A stretch of 17,234 bases of DNA from Rikenella sp031549665 (lineage in GTDB: Bacteria; Bacteroidota; Bacteroidia; Bacteroidales; Rikenellaceae): contig JAVBPJ010000012.1 in the NCBI GenBank assembly GCA_031549665.1, positions 1-17,234 on the forward strand, given 5' to 3'. Shown piece by piece: positions 6,442 to 14,490 of this stretch; the first letter of the stretch is position 1, and every line of letters begins with the position of its first letter. The translations under genes were made by a program, and so were the position numbers. The notes beneath the pieces were generated by a model, which had not been told where the DNA came from, ran no database searches, and worked only from the letters and a program-made list of their open reading frames with translations.

Positions 6442-8355
6442 ATGGTCGACCTGATTCGGGTTCTTCCCCCGCAAGTAGCCAACCAAATCGCTGCCGGCGA
6501 AGTGGTTCAGCGTCCCGCCTCCATCGTCAAGGAACTGATGGAAAACGCGGTCGACGCCGGCGCCACCGCCGTGCGCGTACTGGTGAAAGAGGGGGGCCGG
6601 ACACTGGTGCAGGTGATCGACAACGGCGTAGGGATGTCCGCCCCGGATGCCGTACGCGCCTTCGCCCGCCACGCCACCTCGAAAATCCGCAAGGCCGACG
6701 ACCTGTTCGCCCTGCACACGTTCGGATTCCGGGGCGAAGCGCTGGCCTCGGTGGCCGCTGTGGCCGAAGTGGAACTGCGCACCCGGCAGGTGGGCGACGA
6801 ACTCGGCACCCTGGTCAAGATCGCCGGATCCACCACCGCCCAGTCCGAACCCGCCAGCGCTGCACACGGCACCCAGATCACCGTGCGCAACCTGTTTTTC
6901 AACACCCCCGCCCGGCGTAAGTTCTTGAAAAGCAACCTCGTCGAAACCAAACAGATTTTGGCCGAGTTTCAGCGCGTGGCCCTCTGCCACCCCGACCGTT
7001 CGTTCACCCTGATTGTCGACGACAAAACGCTGCTCGATCTGACCTCCGGCAACCTGGCCCAGCGCATTTCGGCCGTGGTGGGCCGGCGCACCGGGGAAAA
7101 ATTGCTCGACGTGTCGGTCGATTCGCCCTCCGTGCGCATCAGCGGCTACATCGGACTCCCCTCCACCGCCCGCAAGCAGGGCGGCGAGCAGTACCTGTTC
7201 GTCAACGGCCGTTATTTCCGCAGTCCCTACCTTCAAAAGGCCGTCGTTTCGGGGTACAACCGACTGCTTCCGCCAGGATACACGCCCGCGTTCTTTCTCT
7301 ACTTCACGGTCGATCCCGCACGGCTGGACGTCAACATCCATCCCCAGAAAACCGAAGTCAAGTTCGAGGACGAACAACTCCTGTGGCAGATGCTCGCCTC
7401 GGCCGTGGCCAGCAGTTTGGGAAAACACAACGTAACGCCGATGCTCGACTTCGAGCAGGACACCACCGTCGAAATTCCGCCCTACACCGGCCCGCGAACC
7501 GACGTGTCGGAACCGCCCGCCGCCGTCAACCCGACCTACAATCCATTCCGGAGCTACCAGCGTTCCGAGTGGGACGCCCCGCAAAAGAGCCACCCCCGCT
7601 CCCCCGCAGCGGTCGATCCCGAACAGATTCCGTTCACCGAACAGATCCCCGCCGGACTTCGCCAAGCCCCGCCTCGGTTCGACGAACGGGCCGATCAGCC
7701 CGCCGATGCGCAGCAACAGTGGCACGTGTTCGAATCGCCCGCCTACGGCGCTCCCGAGCAGGCTGTCCTGCCCCTCGGGGGAGACATAGAGGTCGCCTCG
7801 CTGGCCTGTACCGCCCGCTACCTGGTAACCACCACCGCCGACGGCGTCGTGGTGATCGACCAACTCCGCGCCCGGCAGCGTATTCTATACGAGGCCCTGC
7901 TGGAAAAGCTCGACAACGATTTTTCGGTAGGCCAGCGCGAACTCTTTCCCGAAAGCATCGAACTCTCCCCCGCCGACCACCACCTGTTGATGGGCTATGC
8001 CGCCGAACTCTCCTCGATGGGATTCGACCTGCGCGATTTGGGCGGGTCGACCCTCGTGGTTTACGGGCTGCCCCTGGCCGTCGATCAACCCATCGCCCCG
8101 GCCGAAGCCATCGAGCGGTTGCTGACCCACCTGAAAGCCGAAGGCAACTCGCTGCGCGACAACCTGCGGCAGGGGATCGCCGCCGCCCTGGCGCGCAGCT
8201 GCACGCCCCATACCGCCCCATTGCTTGACGCCAATCAGCGGGCCGAACTGATCCGCCAGCTTTTCGCCTGCCGCGAACCCCACTATACTCCCGACTCACT
8301 CCCAATCATCACCACCCTGTCCCTCACCGAAATCAAAAACAGGCTTAAAAAATGA
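6442..8355 (+). CDS. mutL: DNA mismatch repair protein MutL
   Basis: GHL-type ATPase linking mismatch recognition by MutS to strand removal. The 637 residues divide into an N-terminal ATPase domain (about 1-330), a Pro-rich linker (about 345-455) and a C-terminal dimerisation domain. ATPase motifs are intact: KELMENAVDAGA with Glu31 and Asn35, DNGVGM (60-65), GFRGEAL (95-101), GTQITVRNLFFNTPAR (143-158) and the NIHPQKTEVKF motif. The C-terminal site is odd: where endonuclease-proficient MutL has DQHA(X)2E(X)4E, this one has DQLRARQRILYE (473-484), losing the His and the first Glu. The CPHGRP-type motif near the end is also non-canonical (FACREPHYTPD). It therefore may lack nicking activity or use other residues. 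It starts 3 bases after the small membrane protein, and its stop overlaps the rhomboid start (ATGA). Confidence 0.96.
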   Translation: MVDLIRVLPPQVANQIAAGEVVQRPASIVKELMENAVDAGATAVRVLVKEGGRTLVQVIDNGVGMSAPDAVRAFARHATSKIRKADDLFALHTFGFRGEALASVAAVAEVELRTRQVGDELGTLVKIAGSTTAQSEPASAAHGTQITVRNLFFNTPARRKFLKSNLVETKQILAEFQRVALCHPDRSFTLIVDDKTLLDLTSGNLAQRISAVVGRRTGEKLLDVSVDSPSVRISGYIGLPSTARKQGGEQYLFVNGRYFRSPYLQKAVVSGYNRLLPPGYTPAFFLYFTVDPARLDVNIHPQKTEVKFEDEQLLWQMLASAVASSLGKHNVTPMLDFEQDTTVEIPPYTGPRTDVSEPPAAVNPTYNPFRSYQRSEWDAPQKSHPRSPAAVDPEQIPFTEQIPAGLRQAPPRFDERADQPADAQQQWHVFESPAYGAPEQAVLPLGGDIEVASLACTARYLVTTTADGVVVIDQLRARQRILYEALLEKLDNDFSVGQRELFPESIELSPADHHLLMGYAAELSSMGFDLRDLGGSTLVVYGLPLAVDQPIAPAEAIERLLTHLKAEGNSLRDNLRQGIAAALARSCTPHTAPLLDANQRAELIRQLFACREPHYTPDSLPIITTLSLTEIKNRLKK

Positions 8356-9017
8356 ATCAACACTCCTTCTGGTCCCGCCAGCCCGTCGTCTGGAACCTCA
8401 TTATGCTTAACGTTGCGGTCTTTTTGGTCCAACAACTCGGTTCGCCCGAAACGAACCAATGGCTGATCGATCACTTCGGGCTGCATTTTTGGGCCTCGAA
8501 TCACTTTGCCCCGTACCAGCTGATCACCTACATGTTTCTGCACGGCGATTTTTATCACGTGTTTTTCAACATGTTCGCCTTTTGGATGTTCGGACGGGTC
8601 GCCGAAATGGACCTGGGAAGCAAACGGTTTCTGATCTATTACCTGGTCACCGGCGTCGGCGCCGGCGTGTTGAACCTGCTGGTCAACTGGGGCGAGCTGA
8701 GCTACTACGAATCCACCTACGGACTCATTCCGCAAGTGATACAACGCACCCAGGAGGTCGTAACAATCGGTGCCTCGGGGGCCGTATTCGGCATCCTGCT
8801 CGCCTTCGGAGTGATGCACCCCAACGAACGGATCATGCTATTGATCCCGCCGATTCCCATGAAAGCCAAGTACTTTGTGATCATCTTCGGGGTTATCGAG
8901 CTGCTGCTCGGGGTGTTTTCATCGTCGAACGTGGCTCACTTCGCCCACGTCGGCGGCATGCTTTTCGGCTGGCTCCTGCTCCGGCTCTGGAAGTCGAAGG
9001 GCCGGATTTACTACTAA
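8352..9017 (+). CDS. Rhomboid family intramembrane serine protease
   Basis: Polytopic inner-membrane protease of 221 residues, predicted to cleave substrates within or near their transmembrane helix. The catalytic dyad is visible: Ser142 in IGASGAVFG (GxSG motif) and His199 in AHFAHVGGM. The HGDFYHVFFNMFAFWMFG stretch (64-81) is the family's His/Asn-containing helix, and about six hydrophobic segments can be counted. The start overlaps the end of mutL in ATGA, so translation is coupled. A loop before the serine helix (about 111-135, NWGELSYYES...) is fairly long. The substrate is unknown, and the mutL neighbour probably reflects a conserved operon rather than joint function. Confidence 0.94.
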   Translation: MNQHSFWSRQPVVWNLIMLNVAVFLVQQLGSPETNQWLIDHFGLHFWASNHFAPYQLITYMFLHGDFYHVFFNMFAFWMFGRVAEMDLGSKRFLIYYLVTGVGAGVLNLLVNWGELSYYESTYGLIPQVIQRTQEVVTIGASGAVFGILLAFGVMHPNERIMLLIPPIPMKAKYFVIIFGVIELLLGVFSSSNVAHFAHVGGMLFGWLLLRLWKSKGRIYY

Positions 9018-9032
9018 CCGCTCCCCGTTTCC

Positions 9033-10211
9033 GTGAAAACAAACCGCGCCGAAGAGTACCACTACCTTGCCCCCCATCGAAAGAGGCCGGCATGGTTGCG
9101 CGCGTTTGATTTTTTTTGGATTCTGCTCACCCTGGGGCTGGCTCTGGGACTGATGCTGGCCTACGTGGCCACCCGCACCAACCCGAACGACTATTGGGCG
9201 CTTGCCTTTTTCGGATTGGCCGCTCCGTTTCTGTTTTTGGGCAACATTCTGTGCCTGCTGTTCTGGGTGATACGCTGGCGTATCTGGTTTGTGGTGCCGC
9301 TGCTCACGCTGCTTTGCGGCGCCGGGCATTTGGGGGCGCTGGTACAGTTCCGGTTCGCCAAAGAGTATCCCACGCAGGAGCGGGCCAAGCCGGCGCATTC
9401 GTGGAAAATCCTCACCTACAACATCCACGGCTTCAGCTATCGCAATCCTTACGATCACGACGAATACCGGCGAACCATCGACTCGGTGGCCGCCTACATC
9501 CGCCGGGAGCAACCCGACGTGATCTGCTTTCAGGAGTTCGAAACAATGAACGAAGGCGACCTGCGGCTCATCGACAGGCTCTTCGAACCCTGGGCGTTCC
9601 GGGCATTTAATTTCGTCATCGGCGGACAAGACAACATCGGCTACGGAACGGCCGTTTTCAGCCGTATTCCCATGTTGGAATCGCGCCGGATCCGGTTCGA
9701 GGATTCGTCCAATTCGATGCTTTACGTCGATCTGAAAAACGGTAACGACACCGTCCGGCTCTTCAACAACCACCTGCAGTCGACCCAGATCGACGAACAG
9801 AGCCGCCAGCGGGTCGAAAATTTCGATCCCGGCAACGAGGGGACCGAACAGTTGGCCCGCAACATCGGCAGCCACCTGAAAGCAAATTACAAGCGGCGCG
9901 CCATGCAGGTCGATTCGGTAGCCCGGATCATTGCCCAAACAACCCATCCGGTGATTGTGGTGGGCGATTTCAACGACACGCCCGTTTCGTACACCTACCG
10001 GCAGATGCGCGGCGAGCTTGTCGATACGTTCGTGGAGCAGGGCGATGGATACGGGTACACCTTCAACCGCCTTTTCTCGATGCTGCGGATCGACTACATC
10101 CTCCACTCGGACGAACTGCACACCGAGCAGTACCGTTCCGACCGCCTTCCCTACTCCGACCACAACCCCGTCGTGGCGCGCATCGGCCTTCCCGTTCCCC
10201 GGACTCCCTAA
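9033..10211 (+). CDS. Membrane-anchored endonuclease/exonuclease/phosphatase family protein
   Basis: 392 residues: three hydrophobic N-terminal helices (about 24-46, 55-79 and 84-106), then an EEP-fold domain. Its catalytic markers are in order: TYNIHGF with Asn130, FQEFE with Glu168, GTAVFSR (205-211), NNHLQS (245-250), VVGDFND (309-315), RIDYIL and SDHNPV with Asp376/His377. The fold hydrolyses phosphodiester or phosphomonoester bonds in DNA, RNA, phosphoinositides or phospholipids. The catalytic domain probably lies outside the membrane, on the periplasmic side if the first helix starts inside. Start is GTG at 9033, 15 bases after the rhomboid stop; the next Met is well inside the protein, so GTG is the better choice. 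It is the last gene before a strong terminator. The substrate is unknown. Confidence 0.9.
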   Translation: MKTNRAEEYHYLAPHRKRPAWLRAFDFFWILLTLGLALGLMLAYVATRTNPNDYWALAFFGLAAPFLFLGNILCLLFWVIRWRIWFVVPLLTLLCGAGHLGALVQFRFAKEYPTQERAKPAHSWKILTYNIHGFSYRNPYDHDEYRRTIDSVAAYIRREQPDVICFQEFETMNEGDLRLIDRLFEPWAFRAFNFVIGGQDNIGYGTAVFSRIPMLESRRIRFEDSSNSMLYVDLKNGNDTVRLFNNHLQSTQIDEQSRQRVENFDPGNEGTEQLARNIGSHLKANYKRRAMQVDSVARIIAQTTHPVIVVGDFNDTPVSYTYRQMRGELVDTFVEQGDGYGYTFNRLFSMLRIDYILHSDELHTEQYRSDRLPYSDHNPVVARIGLPVPRTP

Positions 10212-10225
10212 ACGCAGCCCCACCC

Positions 10226-10273
10226 AAAAACGAAGCGCCTCCGACCGCAGGGTCAGAGGCGCTTCGCGTTTTC
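10226..10273. terminator. Bidirectional Rho-independent terminator
   Basis: An 11-bp perfect stem, cgaagcgcctc (10231-10241) with gaggcgcttcg (10256-10266), is extended inside by gacc/ggtc (10243-10246 with 10251-10254). The A-run at 10226-10230 serves the minus strand and the T-run at 10269-10272 serves the plus strand. It lies between the convergent EEP gene and rpmE2, so it should end both transcripts. Confidence 0.88.
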
Positions 10274-10304
10274 GACACGGGGCCGCCACGCGGCGGTAGC
10301 CTGC

Positions 10305-10571
10305 CTATTTGGTATTGCGTTTGTCGTAGTGTTTTTGGTACCGGTTCATGAACTTATCGACACGTCCGGCGGTATCCACGAGCTTCACTTTACCGGTATA
10401 GAACGGGTGCGAGGCGCTCGAGATTTCCATCTTGTAGACGGGATAGGTTTCGCCGTTGACTTCGATGGTCTCTTTGGTATTCACGGCGGACCGGCACAAA
10501 AAGACCTCGTCGTTCGACATATCTTTGAATGCCACGACACGGTATCCTTTGGGATGAATCTCTGATTTCAT
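10305..10571 (-). CDS. rpmE2: 50S ribosomal protein L31 type B
   Basis: Ribosomal protein of the large subunit, 88 residues from the ATG at 10571-10569 (MKSEIHPKGYRVVAF). The frame is open further upstream, but the extra residues are not family-like and lie across the promoter. Type B signatures are visible: the N-terminal IHPxY-like segment, FKDMSNDEVFLCRSAV (15-30), and the C-terminal SSASHPFYTGK and RVDKFMNRYQKHY. It has a single Cys, not the CxxC pair of zinc-binding type A L31, so it is the zinc-independent form. It has its own promoter overlapping the end of the upstream membrane-protein gene and ends at the shared terminator. Confidence 0.96.
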   Translation of the reverse strand: MKSEIHPKGYRVVAFKDMSNDEVFLCRSAVNTKETIEVNGETYPVYKMEISSASHPFYTGKVKLVDTAGRVDKFMNRYQKHYDKRNTK

Positions 10572-10613
10572 TTTTTGTGCTTTGGGGTTAAACGATGGTG
10601 CTTTTGCGAGGGG

Positions 10614-10645
10614 CAAAGGTAGTGAACTATTTCGGAACGTCCAAA
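10614..10645 (-). promoter_or_regulatory. Promoter of rpmE2 (-33 TTTG, -7 TACCTTTG)
   Basis: On the minus strand TTTG at 10645-10642 is followed, after exactly 20 bases, by TACCTTTG at 10621-10614, a full match to the Bacteroidota consensus. Transcription would begin near 10608, leaving a leader of roughly 37 bases before the rpmE2 ATG. The box overlaps the 3' end of the upstream membrane-protein gene (stop at 10627). Confidence 0.8.
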
Positions 10646-11073
10646 CTTTCGTACTGTTTTCCCACATACCGCCAAATCAGGCAGCACCCCAGCCACGACA
10701 GCAGCAGGGCTACCGGAAGCGCAAACAAAAGCGCCGCGGGATAAAAGACGATCTTTCCGCCGACAACCAGCGCCACCAGCGCGGCCAGCGACAACAGCCC
10801 CTCGACGGTGCAGGTGAAGACAAAGGTCATGTAACTCCGCTCGGGCTGCGTTTGGCAGCGGGGATTCTCCTTGCGCCGCTGGCGTTCCACCAGGGATCTC
10901 CCGAGCCGTGCGGCCAAAACGATCGAAACGGCCCAAGCTGTCGGCACCAGCCAGCTCCAAACAACGGGCGAAAGCAACGCAAGCACCACCACCAGCCACC
11001 CCGCGCACAGGGGGAGAAAGGCGTTCGAGGCTACGTGGCGCAGGCTTTGGAAGGGATTGGCAGGATGATCCAT
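10627..11073 (-). CDS. Four-helix membrane protein of unknown function
   Basis: 148 residues with four likely transmembrane segments: about 18-35, 38-57, 83-105 and 108-134. They form two hairpins joined by a charged cytoplasmic-type loop (RSLVERQRRKENPRCQTQPERS, about 59-80). The hydrophobic pattern favours this frame over the overlapping alternatives in the same stretch. It starts with ATG at 11073 (MDHPANPFQSL). No catalytic or binding motif is recognised, and I cannot name a family. It lies between carB, whose terminator is upstream, and rpmE2, so it should have its own promoter in 11074-11180, but no clear -7 box is seen there. A weakly conserved inner-membrane protein is the best reading. 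Confidence 0.7.
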   Translation of the reverse strand: MDHPANPFQSLRHVASNAFLPLCAGWLVVVLALLSPVVWSWLVPTAWAVSIVLAARLGRSLVERQRRKENPRCQTQPERSYMTFVFTCTVEGLLSLAALVALVVGGKIVFYPAALLFALPVALLLSWLGCCLIWRYVGKQYESLDVPK

Positions 11074-11179
11074 TTGAAACAGCGGGTTCAGGTTGCAGGA
11101 ATTAAACGGGTTGCAGGGGGTTTCGCAAAATGCGGCGGGTGCGGGGACGCATATTTTTGGGGAGGCAGGCCCGGCGAAT

Positions 11180-11219
11180 AAAAAACACCCCTTGAACAGA
11201 ATTTCTCTCCCAAGGGGCG
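11180..11219 (-). terminator. Rho-independent terminator of carAB
   Basis: On the minus strand a stem formed by ccccttg (11217-11211) and caagggg (11194-11188), with a 16-base loop, is followed by a T-run (complement of the A-run at 11180-11185). It begins 24 bases after the carB stop. The rest of the gap up to 11073 shows no gene and only short G-rich direct repeats (cgggtt...gttgcag). Confidence 0.75.
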
Positions 11220-11243
11220 CCTTTTCGTTGCGGCAACGGCGTA

Positions 11244-14200
11244 CTATTTATACTCGTCCCATCCTTTGATCCGCAAGTCTTCGCGGCCCAGGCGGCAGAA
11301 AGCCAGGATGAAGTCGTTGGCCAACCGCGCGTTGGTTACCAGCGGGATGTTGAAGTCGATGGCGCTTCGGCGGATGGTGTAGTCGTTGTTGAGTTCGTCT
11401 TTGGTCAGGTTTTTCGGAATATTGACCACCAGATCGATCTTGCGTTCCTTGATGTAGTCCAGCACGTTGGGTTCGCCGTTCCCCACCTGGTCGGGCCAGC
11501 TGAGGATACCGGCCACCACGCCGTTTTCGGCCAGGAAGTTGGCCGTACCGCGTGTGGCGTAAATGGTGTATCCTTTGTGTTGGAGCTCTTTGGCCGCTTC
11601 CAGGGTTTGGGTTTTCGACTTGGTGTCGCCGGTCGAGAGCAGCACGCTCTTTTCGGGCAGGCGGTAGCCCACCGAGAGCATCGCCTTGAGGATCGCCTCG
11701 TAGTAATCTTCGCCCAGGCAGCCCACCTCGCCGGTCGATGCCATTTCGACGCCCAGCACGGGGTCGGCCTTTTGCAGGCGGCTGAACGAGAATTGCGAGG
11801 CCTTGATGCCCACGTAGTCCAAATCGAACGCCGACTTGTTGGGGACGTTGGGTTCGAGGCCCAGCATCACCCGCGTGGCGATGTCGATGAAATTAATTTT
11901 CAGCACTTTCGAAACGAACGGGAAGCTCCGCGAGGCGCGCAGGTTGCACTCGATCACCTTGATGTCGTTGTCTTTGGCCAGCAACTGCATGTTGAACGGC
12001 CCGCTGATTTCGAGCTCTTTGGCAATCTGTTTGGCGATCTTTTTGATGCGGCGAACGGTTTCGATGTAGAGTTTTTGGGCCGGGAATACGATCGTGGCGT
12101 CGCCCGAGTGGACTCCGGCAAATTCGACGTGTTCCGAAATGGCGTAGATCAGCACCTCGCCGTTCTTGGCCACGGCGTCGATCTCCACCTCTTTGGCGTT
12201 GCTCACAAATTCGCTCACCACCACCGGGTACTGTTTCGACACGTTGGTGGCCAGGGTCAGGAAGTGTTCCAGCTCTTCGTTGTTCGACACCACGTTCATG
12301 GCCGCGCCCGAAAGCACGTACGAGGGGCGTATCAGCAGCGGGAACCCCACTTCGCTGGCAAAGCGGTAGATTTCGTCCATCGAGGTAAGTTCTTTCCAAC
12401 GGGGCTGGTCGATGCCGAGGGTGTCGAGCATCGAGCTGAACTTGTGCCGGTCTTCGGCGCGGTCGATGTTCAGGGCCGAGGTGCCCATGATCGGCACTCG
12501 TTCCTGATGCAGGCGCATGGCCAGGTTGTTGGGGATTTGCCCGCCCACCGAAACGATCACTCCCTTGGGAGCCTCCAGGTCGGTGATGTCGAGCACCCGT
12601 TCCAGGATCAGTTCGTCGAAGTAGAGCCGATCGCACATGTCGTAGTCGGTCGACACGGTTTCGGGGTTGTAGTTGATCATCACCGAACGCAGGCCGTTCT
12701 GGCGGATCGAGTTGATGGCGCTCACCGAACACCAGTCGAACTCGACCGAACTACCAATGCGGTAGGCGCCCGAACCGAGCACGATCACCGAGCGGTCGTC
12801 GCGGGCGAAGTCGATGTCGTGGGCCGTGCCGTTGTAGGTCAGGTACAGGTAGTTGGTCTGGGCCGGATATTCAGCGGCCAGGGTGTCGATCTGCTTGACC
12901 ACGGGCAAAATACCGCGCTCTTTGCGGTTTTTACGCACCTGCAACAGCGCCTCTTCCATCGAGTGTTCGCTGCCGCCATGCAGCACCACGCGGGCAATCT
13001 GGAAATCCGAGAAACCCATCTGTTTGGCTTGCAAAAGCAGGCGGTCGGGGATTTTTTCCAGGCTCTCGTAACCTGCCAGGGCCGCTTCGACGTCCACAAT
13101 GCCTTTCAGTTTTTCGAGGAACCAAGGGTCGATTTTGGTCAGGTCGTAGATCCGCTGGATGGAATAGTCGCTCTTGAGCGCCTGCGCAATGGCGAATACC
13201 CGTTTGTCGGTGGGTTTAACCAGTTCGCCCTCCAGGTCGGCGATCGACAGCTCTTTGTTTCCCACAAAACCGTGCATTCCCTGTCCGATCATGCGCAGCC
13301 CTTTCTGCATCGACTCTTCGAAGGTGCGGCCGATGGCCATCACCTCGCCGACCGATTTCATCGAGCTGCCCAACTCGCGCGAAACGCCTTTGAATTTGCT
13401 GAGGTCCCAGCGGGGGATTTTGCAAACGACGTAGTCGAGGGCGGGTTCGAAACAGGCGGTGGTCGATTTGGTAACCGAATTTTTCAGTTGGTGCAGGCCG
13501 TATCCGAGGCCCAGTTTGGCGGCCACAAAGGCCAGCGGGTAGCCGGTGGCTTTCGAGGCCAGGGCCGACGACCGCGACAGGCGGGCGTTCACTTCAATCA
13601 CGCGGTAGTCTTCCGATTCGGGATCGAGGGCGTACTGCACGTTGCACTCGCCCACAATGCCCACGTGGCGCACGATCTGAATGGCGATCTTGCGCAGCTT
13701 GTGGTATTCGGCGTTGGTGAGGGTTTGCGACGGAGCCACCACGATGCTCTCTCCGGTGTGGATACCGAGCGGGTCGAAGTTCTCCATGTTGCAGACGGTG
13801 ATGCAGTTGTCGAACCGGTCGCGCACCACTTCGTACTCGATCTCTTTCCAGCCCTTGAGCGATTTTTCGACCAGGATCTGGGGCGAATAGGTAAAGGCTT
13901 TGGTGGCCAGCACGTCCATGTCGTCGTCGTTGTCGCAAAAGCCCGAGCCGAGTCCGCCCAGGGTATAGGCCGCCCGGATAATCACGGGATAGCCCAGTTC
14001 GTGCGCCACCCGTTTGGCTTCGCTCACCGAGGTAACGGCTTCGCTTTTGATGGTTTTAACCTCGATTTCGTCGAGCTTGTGGACAAACAGGTCGCGGTCT
14101 TCGGTATCCATGATCGCCTGGACGGGGGTGCCGAGTACGCGGACGTTGTATTTTTCGAGTACGCCGTTTTGGTGGAGCTTCACGCCGCAGTTCAGGGCGG

Positions 14201-14486
14201 TTTGTCCGCCAAAGGCGAGCAGGATTCCGTCGGGACGTTCGCGGGCGATCACGTCCTCCACAAAATCGGGGGTTACGGGCAGGAAGTATACTTTATCGGC
14301 AATCCCTTCCGAGGTTTGTACGGTGGCGATATTGGGATTGATCAGGATGGTGTAGATCCCCTCCTCTTTCAGGGCTTTCAGGGCCTGCGAACCGGAGTAG
14401 TCGAACTCGCCGGCCTCGCCGATCTTCAATGCGCCCGATCCGAGCAGGATCACTTTTTTTACGGGGGGCAGGGTGGTATCTTGCAT
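11244..14486 (-). CDS. carB: Carbamoyl-phosphate synthase large subunit, CPS1/CPS3-like
   Basis: Makes carbamoyl phosphate from bicarbonate, ammonia (channelled from CarA) and two ATP, for pyrimidine and arginine synthesis. 1080 residues: first ATP-grasp half (about 10-400) beginning LLGSGALKIGEAGEFDYSG, oligomerisation region (about 405-555), second ATP-grasp half (about 566-930), and MGS-like allosteric domain (about 940-1075). Much of it reads like the animal urea-cycle enzyme rather than the common bacterial one: KQIDTLAAEYPAQTNYLYLT (531-550), GSGAYRIGSSVEFDW (571-585) where typical bacteria have a GPxRIGQGIEFDY-type motif, GGQIPNN (648-654) and CNLRASRSFPFVSK. In the effector domain the positions that bind N-acetylglutamate in CPS1 look partly kept: Thr978, Thr981, Trp997 and Asn1022, but Lys1025 and Asp1035 replace two Asn. 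It starts 4 bases after carA and ends at a terminator. Confidence 0.96.
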   Translation of the reverse strand: MQDTTLPPVKKVILLGSGALKIGEAGEFDYSGSQALKALKEEGIYTILINPNIATVQTSEGIADKVYFLPVTPDFVEDVIARERPDGILLAFGGQTALNCGVKLHQNGVLEKYNVRVLGTPVQAIMDTEDRDLFVHKLDEIEVKTIKSEAVTSVSEAKRVAHELGYPVIIRAAYTLGGLGSGFCDNDDDMDVLATKAFTYSPQILVEKSLKGWKEIEYEVVRDRFDNCITVCNMENFDPLGIHTGESIVVAPSQTLTNAEYHKLRKIAIQIVRHVGIVGECNVQYALDPESEDYRVIEVNARLSRSSALASKATGYPLAFVAAKLGLGYGLHQLKNSVTKSTTACFEPALDYVVCKIPRWDLSKFKGVSRELGSSMKSVGEVMAIGRTFEESMQKGLRMIGQGMHGFVGNKELSIADLEGELVKPTDKRVFAIAQALKSDYSIQRIYDLTKIDPWFLEKLKGIVDVEAALAGYESLEKIPDRLLLQAKQMGFSDFQIARVVLHGGSEHSMEEALLQVRKNRKERGILPVVKQIDTLAAEYPAQTNYLYLTYNGTAHDIDFARDDRSVIVLGSGAYRIGSSVEFDWCSVSAINSIRQNGLRSVMINYNPETVSTDYDMCDRLYFDELILERVLDITDLEAPKGVIVSVGGQIPNNLAMRLHQERVPIMGTSALNIDRAEDRHKFSSMLDTLGIDQPRWKELTSMDEIYRFASEVGFPLLIRPSYVLSGAAMNVVSNNEELEHFLTLATNVSKQYPVVVSEFVSNAKEVEIDAVAKNGEVLIYAISEHVEFAGVHSGDATIVFPAQKLYIETVRRIKKIAKQIAKELEISGPFNMQLLAKDNDIKVIECNLRASRSFPFVSKVLKINFIDIATRVMLGLEPNVPNKSAFDLDYVGIKASQFSFSRLQKADPVLGVEMASTGEVGCLGEDYYEAILKAMLSVGYRLPEKSVLLSTGDTKSKTQTLEAAKELQHKGYTIYATRGTANFLAENGVVAGILSWPDQVGNGEPNVLDYIKERKIDLVVNIPKNLTKDELNNDYTIRRSAIDFNIPLVTNARLANDFILAFCRLGREDLRIKGWDEYK

Positions 14487-14490
14487 GGGA

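Noticed and set aside
10572..10667. 32-residue N-terminal extension of L31
   Set aside because: It would span the rpmE2 promoter and is not part of the L31 family; the ATG at 10571-10569 gives the standard 88-residue protein.
10582..11181. 199-residue plus-strand open frame opposite the membrane-protein gene
   Set aside because: Composition is Gln/Arg/Gly/His-rich with no motif. The opposite strand encodes a clean four-helix hydrophobic pattern, and high GC makes long antisense frames common here.
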